Source of the DNA: Agelas oroides
Lineage: Eukaryota > Porifera > Demospongiae > Agelasida > Agelasidae
DNA: 64,000 nucleotides
Assembly: GCA_949130485.1 (NCBI GenBank)
Contig: OX422198.1
Coordinates: 1,615,262 to 1,679,261 of the forward strand
Reading direction: 5' to 3'
Each line of letters opens with the position of its first letter. Positions within the stretch are counted from its first letter, which is position 1. Below are positions 30,905-42,100 of this stretch, piece after piece. The position numbers were made by a program, and so were the translations under genes. The notes beneath the pieces are model-generated. The model did not search any database. It had not been told where the DNA came from and saw nothing but the letters and a program-made list of their open reading frames with translations.

Positions 30905-31578
30905 AAAACATTAAAAATGTAAAAAGATGTAGGGATGGCATGCCAAAAAGTATACAAACAAGGTATAGGGATGATAGCATAAAAGCAAAGGTTCTTTTAA
31001 CACTGCAGTTTAATAGACAGCATGCTTGAAACCTAAACCTGCAACATCCGTGGAGTTAATAATGCTGTAATCAGCACCAACTACTTGAGTTTTTAAATAC
31101 TACAGCACTTACTATATGACCAGTCCTGCAGCTCACTTCAGCTCAGTGTCTAGGTTGTATAAGCAGTCCCGTATACAATATTAAATGCCAACAATGGTTC
31201 TGCAAATAGCATGTCAGCACCAAAAGCTACCTGGTCGCTACATGCATAAGGCACACATACACCTCATACCCCATGCTGCTAGACTACACTGCAGTCTGGA
31301 CACCAGACCCTTCTTGCCCTTTCAGAAGGGTTTGGAGTCCAGACCCCAGGCCATGTGGGAGGAGGAAAGTGGCCCAAGAACAAGACTACAGCTAGAACTG
31401 TTGTGGTACATTTTAGGGAGACCTACAATACACTGTTATAACTGCAGTGTGAAAAAGATGTAGGGATGGGGCATTGCCTTTATGTTGACCTTTGCTTTTA
31501 TGCTATCATCCCTATACCTTGTTTGTATACCTTTTGGCATGCCATCCCTACATCTTTTTACATTTTTAATGTTTTTTT
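30905..31578. mobile_element. Inverted-repeat element with about 90-bp arms
   Basis: cattaaaaatgtaaaaagat ... ggtatagggatgatagcata (30908-30992) is inverted at 31489-31578 with very few differences. A direct partial copy of the arm start, aaaaagatgtagggatgg, sits at 31452-31469. The interior includes another short inverted pair (ggacaccagaccc / ggagtccagacc, about 31297-31347). Confidence 0.75.
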
Positions 31579-31664
31579 ATTTCTTTGTATTTTTAGCCCA
31601 AGATCACTGTCAACAACAGTACTTTCGGCACCAATAATTTGCAGGCGCACCTGTAGTTAGTGGG

Positions 31665-31997
31665 TCACGGCCTCTGGTTGCTAGGGCACGTGCCCCAGTG
31701 TGCCCCAGCTTGGCTACACCACTGGAAGCCTAAAGTAGCGATGTCAGAGTTTCCAAAAGTATGCAAATATCCTTCTACCCAGGCCATTTCTCCACAATGT
31801 CTTAATTTATTCACATCAAATTTGGTAAAGAGGTTCCTTAGAGGCTTGGGTATATTTCCTTGCACAGCTTTGTTAAAAATATCCGCCTCAATCAGAGCTA
31901 CACACAATTTTTTGTCATATCTCGCTACTTTTCTGCAAATTGTTGAAGTATTAAGACATTTTGTAATGCTGCTCACAGCTACTTTAACATTCAACAA
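31665..31997 (-). other. Unassigned open frame of about 110 codons, doubtful
   Basis: The frame opens MLNVKVAVSSITKCLNTSTI and has protein-like composition up to about 31735. Its 3' end then runs into ccagtggtgtagccaag (read on the minus strand), which resembles a hAT terminus. It may be an exon remnant or transposon fragment. I recognise no domain, and no splice partners were found. Confidence 0.2.
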
Positions 31998-31999
31998 AG

Positions 32000-33430
32000 C
32001 ACAACCAGTTCTGTATACTAGAGTAGTTGCCCAATGGGATTGTACAGGTTTTTGATTGGAACCTTACTCCAACTTCCCCGGAAATGCAACTATTTATGGC
32101 CACAAAATGGCGTTTTTTAAGCATTTATCAAGCCTAGTGCAAAGATTATACTAGATATCTAAAATCCACAACCTTCATTGGACTGAATAGGTACAGACTA
32201 TCCTTCACAGCGAGTTTCATTCTGATCGGGCTTACAGCGGCTTCTGGAAAGGTAGTGACCGGAATATTGCGCTAAAATGACGTAGAAAGGATTTGGCAAA
32301 CCAGTTACATTTCGAAGACCGTACCGCTTGCTGTATTTACCCAATCTCATTGATACGGGTACCGTTAGAATCGCCATTTTATGCTTTTTTTAAAAAAAAA
32401 AGGTTGTTGTTGTGATAAACGAATTTTGACTTTCACCCCGACATCGCTACCTAAAGGATGTCTACCACTGACTACGCTCTGTGTAGAGGATGAGGAGGAA
32501 GCGACAAAGGCACCCAGCTCTTCATTTGCAGGAATTGTCCACGCGTTCGTCCATTCCTTTGAAGTTTACCGAACGACTCGGAAGCAATGCTGACCGTTAT
32601 CGTCGAAGCGATATTGTTTCTGACTTCAAAACCGCCCGTATGTGTCTCCCAGGAAGCGGCCTTCAGCAGGTAAACAGAAATTGACCAACTTGCCAAGGGA
32701 ACTCGGCACATGCCAGTGGCGTAGGAACCGTAGCGGCTTTGGCCGCTACACTTTTTAGGCCGTAAATAAATACTCATAACCTGCATGCTATAAGTTAGCC
32801 TCGTTCTGCAGTTACATGCGTACATTTCCGATTAAAGTAAGTCTTACACTTAAGGTGATCGAAATCTTGGCAGTGAGATGGCTTGGTACGAAGCTAATGC
32901 AGATTTTCAAAGAGACTACTATATACAAGTGACGAAAGCTAGCCTGGCAGTCTCCTGGGAACCACGATGAAGTCAGTATAATCTGTTTTCCACATAAATT
33001 TAATATTGTACTGGAGGGTTGGTAAGGTCTGAGAACGAGGCTAGAATATTATACGCTGTTGACAACTTGAAGGCTTTATTTTGCAGTCTAAAGGTGCACA
33101 CTTTGATGCGCGCCGACTCACATTCCATTTTTGTTGGCAGCGCTTCATGCGGCACAGCATGGCCTCTACACTTCAAATTTGCTTCCTGCGCGTATGCATG
33201 CGAACAGTGTGTACCAGGCTGTTATTCCTCCTCTGCCACACAAGAGCCTGGGGACGAAGCTAACTCTGCACCTAGAGGTGATAAACGCAGGCCAATAAAG
33301 AAAACAGCCATGGTTAGTGACATCACAAAAGGAATGCCCATGGCTAGGGACACGCACAATATGCCGGCATAATTCTAAGCATAATAGGTTGTTAAAACCA
33401 TAAGCATAATTTTGAGCATAATAGGTAAAA
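32000..33430. other. Intergenic stretch with element fragments
   Basis: cagtggcgtaggaaccgtag at 32712 resembles a hAT end without a visible partner. gagaacgaggcta (about 33031) and agcctggggacgaagct (about 33246) form another weak inverted pair. The plus-strand segment 32537-32671 (between a GCAG and a CAG/GTAAAC) could be a stray exon (ELSTRSSIPLKFTERLGSNA), but nothing flanks it. No gene is called. Confidence 0.4.
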
Positions 33431-33438
33431 AATATTTA

Positions 33439-33716
33439 CAGTAAAACCTCTAATAACGGACCCTCCGAAAAGCGGACAACCTCTGTACAGCGGACAGATC
33501 ACTCGCCCCTGATTGATTTACCATAGGACTAATATATTTCGAACCTGAATATCACAGATAGTCAGAATATTGTTGAATTTTGACACCAATATAGCACCAT
33601 AGACACCTCTCAACTCCAAACAACGGACACTGATGAGCCCCAGACGTACCTTAGCCAATACAAAATTACCTCCGAAAACGGACAGCTATGCTAGGTACGG
33701 TGTCATAGTGTACAGT
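33439..33716. mobile_element. pogo/Tigger-like transposon end
   Basis: CAGTAAAACCTCTAATAACG after a TA resembles the terminal sequence of Tc1-mariner pogo/Tigger elements, and cggac motifs recur inside. I could not find the inverted right end before the poly-C run at 33719, so it is probably a fragment. Confidence 0.45.
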
Positions 33717-33825
33717 GTCCCCCCCCCCCCCCCAAAGATGTCCCCCCTGCACTGTAGTAACATTAAAATGCAGTGTATCTATAATCTGGGAACCAGACCC
33801 TCGTTCTGAGACTAGTGTATCTATT

Positions 33826-34267
33826 GCTATCACTGAAAAAACTGCTTGGTTAAAGTAACCTCACAGAGTGGTTACTCCAGTTTCAAGGTTCATTGAACTC
33901 GTGACTATATGCTATGAAGAGAATTTACACACTGTAACCACCATTCCACCATCATCTCCGCAATTCCATCAGGCTTTATTAAGAAGCTAAGAGCTAGCAC
34001 AGACACTTGTCTGCTAGCTAATGCACATGCATACCACTTCTTATGGTCCATCTGCTGGCTATTATCCGGTTCAATAACTATCCATCATCTCCCTCACAAT
34101 TCCATCAAATTGACCTAATGAAGCGTGACGGAATTGTTAGGGAACAATGGATGGTGGTATGTTTGTGAATTCTCCTAATAACTAATACTTACCAGTTCAG
34201 TGAGCCCTGAAACTGGAGTAACTACTCAGAGGTTGTTTTAACTAAGTAGTTTTTTGCAGTGATATAT
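33826..34267. mobile_element. MITE directly upstream of the beta-helix gene
   Basis: atcactgaaaaaactgcttg ... tactccagtttcaagg (33826-33900) is inverted at 34193-34267 (cctgaaactggagtaa ... tttttgcagtgatata). Two ccatcatctcc / ggatggtgg arms lie inside. About 100 bases separate it from the gene's start codon, so it may contribute 5' sequence. Confidence 0.75.
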
Positions 34268-34363
34268 ATACTACTGTTTAAGTAGTCCACATTCCTGCTT
34301 CTTATAATGGTTATGCTTATGGTATAAACACAACACTGTATTTTTCTGCAGTCATTTCAACAC

Positions 34364-36705
34364 ATGATGGGTCAGTTCACAATTATTCTTGTGACAGCAC
34401 TGCTCATTAACACTCTCTCCTACTGCTCTGCTGAGAATGTGTACTGCGTCACCCCCACAGCCACCTCATGCTCATCCTGCCCTCACAATAACCACTGTGC
34501 CACACTCTCTGAGTATGCACAAGAAGCTGAACTGTATTTTACCTCTAACACCACTATGGTGTTCTTGTCATGTGACCATGCTCTTGATGTGAATATCACT
34601 GTTGCCAAGGCAACCAGACTGATAATGCATGGAGAGTCCTCCTCAGGCAACATTGCAACAATTGTTTGTAGTGGGTCAGTTGGCCTCAGCTTCACAAGTA
34701 TGGTGGACTTCAAGATCTACTCCTTAGCTTTTACATCTTGCAGTAGAAAATATGCTATTGCTCTACCTCGTTATCCTTCAGCTACTATTTATGTGGCCCT
34801 CTTTTTGCAGTCTACACAATATGCTGAACTAGTTGACTGTTCCTTTCATGACAACAACCTTGGCACTGCACTTGTAGTGAATAACACGAATGTTACTCTG
34901 GCAGGGAACAGTGAGTTTACACATAACAGGGCCTGTGGTGACGTTATTATTGGAGGAGGTATCACTGCTCTCAGTAGCAACCTATCATTTACTGGGAACA
35001 CAACCTTCCTTGAAAATAGTGCAACACTTACTGAATCATGCAAACAAGTATACAGTAAATCTACTTCATTTAGTCCATTTGGTGGTGGAGCTATCTGCAC
35101 AATAAACAATACTGTACTTATCTTCAATGGAACCAACAACTTCATCAACAACTTAGCTGGTGCTGGAGGTGCAATTGCCACATATATAAATATTGTACTC
35201 AGCTTCAATGGAACCAACAACTTCATCAACAACTTAGCTGGTGCTGGAGGTGCAATTGCCACATATATAAATATTGTGCTCAGCTTCAATGGAACCAACA
35301 ACTTTATCAACAACACAGCAGACTATTGTGGTGGTGCAATCTCCATATCACATAATACAGTGCTTAATTTCAGTGGAACAAGTAATTTCACTAACAATTC
35401 AGCATACTCGGATGGTGGAGCTGTCTGTGCAGAGTCTAACACTTCACTGACTTTCAATGGAACCATTTACTTCACTAACAATGGACACTATGAGGGAAGA
35501 GTGATGAAACAAAATAAATATACTAATAGTGGAGGTGGAGTATTTATGGATCTTAAACCACTTTGTCCATTTTGCCCAACACAACTGTGTATTGGGAGAA
35601 CAATCATGCAACATGTGGAGGAGCAATCTATGTCAGTGATGCTAGCCCTCTAAGTTACTGCACTCCACTCACCCCATACATACCATAACAAGAATGCTTC
35701 TTTCAACTCCCAGGCCAGAATCTGTCTAGTATTAATGTCCAACTCATTTTCACCAACAACTCTGCTGATACTGCAGGAAGTGTATTATACGGTGGTGCAA
35801 TAGATCACTGCAAAGTCACTCATGGCCTGGACTCATACAGCTCTGGTAAAGTGTTTGACATGCTAATCCACAACAATGCCATTGATTACAACACAACTTC
35901 AAACATTTCCTCTGACCCACTGCAAGTATGCCTGTGTGAAAACAATCTTCCAAAGTGTAGTATGTCTCAGTATGAACTTCCACACGTGGTGTATCCTGGT
36001 GAAACATTTCAAGTTTCTGTGGTCACAGTTGGACAACGAAATGGAACAGTTCCTAGCACAGTGGTAAGTACTTTAAACAGTGTACAAAATGAGGATGGAA
36101 CTAATCTTCTAGGCTCTCAATACCTCCAGCAAGCAAACAACACCTGCACTACACTGGACTACACTCTGTTGTCACAGTCTAATTTTGTGGATATATGGTT
36201 GCATGCAGAAGGTAGCCCATGTTCAAAATTTGGTGACTTAAGTACACTTTGTATTTCTGTATTCATAAATCAGACCTGCCCACCAGGATTTAACATCTCT
36301 AAATCACGAAAATCATGTGTCTGTGAGCAAAGACTTGCAAAATATACAAACACCTGCATTATAACAAATGGATTAGGACGAATAACACGTGATTCAGGCC
36401 GACAGTTTTGGGTTGGATATGACAGTCAATCTGACAAGCTAATTCTCCATCCACTCTGCCCCTTTGACTACTGTACCTCTCAAACAGTGATCTTTCCTCT
36501 CAACAATACAGATCTTCAGTGTGCGCACAACAGGACTGGCCTCTTGTGTGGAGATTGCAAAAAAGGTCACAGTCTGCTACTGGGCACATCACACTGTCAC
36601 CACTGTACCAACAGCCATCTTTTCTTGATCATCCCTTTTGCAGTGATGGGAATAGCACTGGTCTTCTTGCTCATTATCTGCAAACTCACAGTGGCAACAG
36701 CTTAA
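34364..36705 (+). pseudogene. Pmp-like beta-helix membrane protein, frameshifted, with a stop and truncated at the satellite
   Basis: ATG at 34364 opens a clear signal peptide (MMGQFTIILVTALLINTLSY) after a plausible 5' UTR acceptor (ttttctgcag at 34343-34352). About 25 residues later come cysteine-rich and then GGAI / FNGTNNFINN repeats, the pattern of polymorphic-membrane-protein beta-helices. The first frame ends at 35652. Sequence from about 35560 continues in the +1 frame (NTTVYWENNHATCGGAIYVS) up to an in-frame TAA at 35686-35688. It is then open again through GGAIDHC, a Cys-rich region and a hydrophobic segment (SHLFLIIPFAVMGIALVFLL), stopping at 36703-36705. Coding character ends abruptly where agtagagcca repeats start. 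A 184-base intron (donor GTGGAG near 35533, acceptor before 35713) could instead bypass both lesions, but the skipped bases read as a GGAI repeat. The cellular role is unknown; it is secreted or membrane-anchored by prediction. Confidence 0.7.
35122..35290 (+). repeat. Near-identical 81-base (27-residue) tandem repeat within the beta-helix
   Basis: The unit beginning cttcaatggaaccaacaact and ending with atataaatattgt is present twice in a row almost without change. A third, diverged start follows at 35284. It adds exactly one coil of the FNGTNNFINN...GGAIATY pattern. Confidence 0.9.
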
Positions 36706-39055
36706 GTAGAGCCAGGTAGAGCCATGGTAGAGTGTAGTAGAGTCCAGTAGAGTCACGTTGATCCATGGTAGGATGAAGTAGAGCCAAGGTACAGTGAAGT
36801 AGAGACAAGTTGAGCCAGGTCTAGCAAAGTTATAGTGTAGTAGAGTCAAGTAGAGCCAAGTACAGCCATCGTAGAATGTAGTAGAGTCAAGTCGAGCCAT
36901 GGTAGAATCTAGTATAGAGCCATGTAGAGCCATGGTAGAATGCAGTAGAGTCAAGTAGAGTAACGTAGAGCCATGGCAGAATGTAGTAGAGCCAAGGTAG
37001 AGTGCAGTACAGTCACGTAGAGTCAAGTAGAGCCATGGCAGAATGTAGTAGAGTCAAGTAGAGCAAAGGTAGAATGTGGTACAGACATGGTAGAATGTAG
37101 TAGAGTCAAGTAGAGACAAGTAGAGCCATGGTAGAGTGTAGTAGAGCCAAGTAGAGCCATGGTAGTGTGTAGTAGAGTCAAGTAGAGCCAAGTAGAGTCA
37201 AGGTAGAGTGTAGTGGACTCAAGCAGAGTCAAGTAGAGCCATGGTAGAATGTAGTAGAGTCATGTAGAGTCAAGTAGAGCCATGGTAGTGGGTAGTAGAG
37301 TCAAGTGGAGCGAAGTAGAGCAAAGGTAGAGTGTAGTGGACTCAAGTACAGTCAAGTAGAGCCATGGTAGAATGTAGTAGAGTCATGTAGAGTCAAGTAG
37401 AGCCATGGCAGAACGTAGTAGAGCCAGATAGACCCATGGTAGAGTGTAGTAGAGTCAAGTAGAGTCACGTTGATCCATGGTAGGATGCAGTAGAGCCAAG
37501 GTAGAGTGAAGTAGAGACAAGTTGAGCCAGGTCTAGCAAAGTTATAGTGTAGTAGAGTCAAGTAGAGCCAAGTACAGCCATCGTAGAATGTAGTAGAGTC
37601 AAGTAGAGCCATGGTAGAATGTAATAGAGTCATATAGAGTGAAGTAGAGCCATGATAGAATGTAGTAGAGCCAGGTAGAGCGATGGTAGAGTGTAGTAGA
37701 GTCAAGTAGAGTCCCGTGGATCCATGGTAGGATGCAGTAGAGCCAAGGTAGAGTGAAGTAGAGACAAGTAGAGCCAGGTCTAGCAATGGTATAGTGTAGT
37801 AGAGTCAAGTAGTGCCAAGTAGAGCCATAGTAGAATGTAGTAGAGTCAAGTAGAGCCATGGTAGAATGTAGTAGAGTGATGTAGTGTCACGTAGAGCCAT
37901 GGTATAATGGAGTAGAGCCATGGTATAGTGTAGTAGAGTCAAGTACAGCCAAGTAGAACCATGGTAGAGTGTAGTAGAGCCAAGTAGAGCCATGGTAGTG
38001 TGTAGTAGAGTAAAGTAGAGCCATGGTAGTGTGTAGTAGAGTCATGTAGAGCCAAGTAGAGCCATGGTAGAATGTAGTAGAGCCAGGTAGAGCCATGGTA
38101 GAATGCAGTAGAGTCAAGTAGAGTCACGTGGAGCCATGGCAGAATGTAGTAGAGCCAAGGTAGAGTGTAGTACAGTCACGTAGAGTCAAGTAGAGCCATG
38201 GCAGAATGTAGTAGAGTCAAGTAGAGTCAAGTAGAGCTATGGTAGAATGTGGTAGAGACATGGTAGAATGTAGTAGAGTCAAGTAGAGCCAAGTAGAGCC
38301 ATGGTAGAGTGTAGTAGAGCCAAGTAGAGCCATGGTAGTGTGTAGTAGAGTCAAGTAGAGCCAAGTAGAGTCAAGGTAGAGTGTAGTGGACTCAAGCAGA
38401 GTCAAGTAGAGCCATGGTACAATGTAGTAGAGTCATGTAGAGTCAAGTACAGCCATGGTAGAATGTAGTAGAGCCATGTAGAGCCATGGTAGAGTGTAGT
38501 AGAGTCAAGTAGAGTCACGTTGATCCATGGTAGGATGTAGTAGAACCAAGGTAGAGTGAAGTAGAGACAAGTAGAGCCAGGTCTAGCAATGGTATAGTGT
38601 AGTAGAGTCAAGTAGAGCCAAGTACAGCCATCGTAGAATGTAGTAGAGTCAAGTAGAGTCATGGTAGAAAGTAGTAGAGTCATGTATTATCACGTAGAGC
38701 CATGGTACAATGGAGTAGAGCCATGGTAGAGTGTAGTAGAGCCAAGTAGAGCCATAGTAGTGTGTAGTAGAGTCAAGTAGAGCCAAGGTAGAGTGTAGTG
38801 GACTCAAGGAGAGTCAAGTAGAGCCATGGTAGAATGTAATAGAGTCATGTAGAGTCAAGTAGAGCCATGGTAGAATGTAGTAGAGCCAGGTAGAGCGATG
38901 GTAGACTGTAGTAGAGTCAAGTAGAGTCACGTGGATCCATGGTAGGATGCAGTAGAGCCAAGGTAGAGTGAAGTAGAGACAAGTAGAGCCAGGTCTAGCA
39001 ATGGTATAGCGTAGTAGAATCAAGTAGAGCCAAGTAGAGCCATCGTAGAATGTAG

Positions 39056-39077
39056 TAGCCCCGTGTACCAGGCTAAG
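39056..39077. repeat. First short-form GC-rich insertion in the array (marker site)
   Basis: tagccccgtgtaccaggcta interrupts the agtaga rhythm. Short forms recur near 41379, 41408 (two in a row), 49575, 57478 and 59691. A long form with an extra ccgcgccggg-like stretch occurs near 44440, 45764, 52250, 53554 and 62756. It is always preceded by gccatcgtagaatg and followed by agaat. Confidence 0.85.
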
Positions 39078-39120
39078 AATGTAGTAGAGTCAAGTAGAGC
39101 CATGGTAGAATGTAGTAGAG

Positions 39121-42100
39121 TCATGAAGTGTCACGTAGAGCCATGGTACAATGGAGTAGAGCCATGGTATAGTGTAGTAGAGTCAAGTACAGCCAAGTAG
39201 AGCCATGGTAGAGTGTAGTAGAGCCAAGTAGAGCCATGGTAGTGTGTAGTAGAGTCAAGTAGAGCAAAGTAGAGCCAAGGTAGAGTGTAGTGGACTCAAG
39301 GAGAGTCAAGTAGAGCCATGGTAGAATGTAATAGAGTCATGTAGAGTCAAGTAGAGCCATGGTAGAATGTAGTAGAGCCAGGTAGAGCGATGGTAGAGTG
39401 TAGTAGAGTCAAGTAGAGTCACGTGGATCCATGGTAGGATGCAGTAGAGCCAAGGTAGAGTGAAGTAGAGACAAGTAGAGCCAGGTCTAGCAATGGTATA
39501 GTGTAGTAGAGTCAAGTAGTGCCAAGTAGAGCCATAGTAGAATGTAGTAGGGTCAAGTAGAGCCATGGTAGAATGTAGTAGAGTCATGTAGTGTCACGTA
39601 GAGCCATGGTATAATGGAGTAGAGCCATGGTATAGTGTAGTAGAGTCAAGTACAGCCAAGTAGAACCATGGTAGAGTGTAGTAGAGCCAAGTAGAGCCAT
39701 GGTAGTGTGTAGTAGAGTCAAGTAGAGCCAAGTAGAGCCAACGTAGAGTGTAGTGGACTCAAGGAGAGTCAAGTAGAGCCATGGTAGAATGTAGTAGAGT
39801 CATGTAGAGCCAAGTAGAGCCATGGTAGAATGTAGTAGAGCCAGGTAGGGCCATGGTAGAATGCAGTAGAGTCAAGTAGAGTCACATGGAGCCATGGCAG
39901 AATGTAGTAGAGCCAAGGTAGAGTGTAGTACAGTCACGTAGAGTCAAGTAGAGCCATGGCAGAATGTAGTAGAGTCAAGTAGAGTCAAGTAGAGCTATGG
40001 TAGAATGTGGTAGAGACATGGTAGAATGTAGTAGAGTCAAGTAGAGCCATGTAGAGCCATGGTAGACTGTAGTAGAGCCAAGTAGAGCCATGGTAGTGTG
40101 TAGTAGAGTCAAGTAGAGCCAAGTAGAGTCAAGGTAGAGTGCAGTGGACTAAAGCAGAGTCAAGTAGAGCCATGGTAGAATGTAGTAGAGTCATGTAGAG
40201 TCAAGTAGAGCCATGGTAGAATGTAGTAGAGCCAGGTAGAGCCATGGTAGAGTGTAGTAGATTCAAGTAGAGTCACGTTGATCCATGGTAGGATGTAGTA
40301 GAGCCAAGGTAGAGTGAAGTAGAGACAAGTTGAGCCAGGTCTAGCAATGGTATAGTGTAGTAGAGTCAAGTAGAGCCAACTACAGCCATCGTAGAATGTA
40401 GTAGAGTCAAGTAGAGCCATGGTAGAATATAGTGGAGTCATGTAGTGTCACGTAGAGCCATGGTACAATGGAGTAGAGCCATGGTATAGTGTAGTAGAGT
40501 CAAGTACAGCCAAGTAGAGCCATGGTAGAGTGTAGTAGAGCCAAGTAGAGCCATGGTAGTGTGTAGTAGAGTCAAGTAGAGCCAAGGTAGAGTGTAGTGG
40601 ACTCAAGGAGAGTCAAGTAGAGCCATGGTAGAATGTAATAGAGTCATATAGAGTCAAGTAGAGCCATGGTAGAATTTAGTACAGCCAGGTAGAGCGATGG
40701 TAGAGTGTAGTAGAGTCAAGTAGAGTCACGTGGATCCATGGTAGGATGCAGTAGAGCCAAGGTAGAGTGAAGTAGAGACAAGTAGAGCCAGGTCTAGCAA
40801 TGGTATAGTGTAGTAGAATCAAGTAGAGCCAAGTAGAGCCATCGTAGAATGTAGTAGAGTCAAGTAGAGCCATGGTAGAATGTAGTAGAGTCATGTAGTG
40901 TCACGGAGAGCCATGGTGCAATGGAGTAGAGCCATGGTATAGTGTAGTAGAGTCAAGTACAGCCAAGTAAAACCATGGTAGAGTGTAGTAGAGCCAAGTA
41001 GAGCCATGGTAGTGTGTAGTAGAGTCAAGTAGAGCCAAGTAGAGCCAAGGTAGAGTGTAGTGGACTCAAGGAGAGTCAAGTAGAGCCATGGTAGAGTGTA
41101 GTAGAGTCATGTAGAGCCATAGAGCCATGGTAGAATGTAGTAGAGCCAGGTAGAGCCATGGTAGAATGCAGTAGAGTAAAGTAGAGTCACGTGGAGCCAT
41201 GGCAGAATGTAGTAGAGCCAAGGTAGAGTGTAGTACAGTCACGTAGAGTCAAGTAGAGCAATGGCAGAATGTAGTAGAGTCAAGTAGAGTCAAGAAGAGC
41301 TATGGTAGAATGTGGTAGAGACATGGTAGAACGTAGTAGAGTCAAGTAGAGCCAAGTAGAGCCATCGTAGAATGTAGTAGCCCCGTGTACCAGGCTAAGA
41401 ATGTAGTAGCCCCGTGTACCAGGCTAAGAATGTAGTAGAGTCAAGTAGAGCCATGGTAGAATGTAGTAGAGTCATGAAGTGTCACGTAGAGCCATGGTAC
41501 AATGGAGTAGAGCCATGGTATAGTGTAGTAGAGTCAAGTACAGCCAAGTAGAGCCATGGTAGAGTGTAGTAGAGCCAAGTAGAGCCATGGTAGTGTGTAG
41601 TAGAGTCAAGTAGAGCAAAGTAGAGCCAAGGTAGAGTGTAGTGGACTCAAGGAGAGTCAAGTAGAGCCATGGTAGAATGTAATAGAGTCATGTAGAGTGA
41701 AGTAGAGCCATGGTAGAATGTAGTAGAGCCAGGTAGAGCGATGGTAGAGTGTAGTAGAGTCAAGTAGAGTCCCGTGGATCCATGGTAGGATGCAGTAGAG
41801 CCAAGGTAGAGTGAAGTAGAGACAAGTAGAGCCAGGTCTAGCAATGGTATAGTGTAGTAGAGTCAAGTAGTGCCAAGTAGAGCCATAGTAGAATGTAGTA
41901 GAGTCAAGTAGAGCCATGGTAGAATGTAGTAGAGTCATGTAGTGTCCCGTAGAGCCATGGTATAATGGAGTAGAGCCATGGTATAGTGTAGTAGAGTCAA
42001 GTACAGCCAAGTAGAACCATGGTAGTGTGTAGTAGAGCCAAGTAGAGCCATAGTAGTGTGTAGTAGAGTCAAGTAGAGCCAAGTAGAGCCAACGTAGAGT

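Noticed and set aside
32381-33372. Overlapping frames in the 32.4-33.4 kb stretch as a gene
   Set aside because: Frames on both strands overlap. No domain is recognisable and only one isolated donor-like site is present, so a gene cannot be supported.
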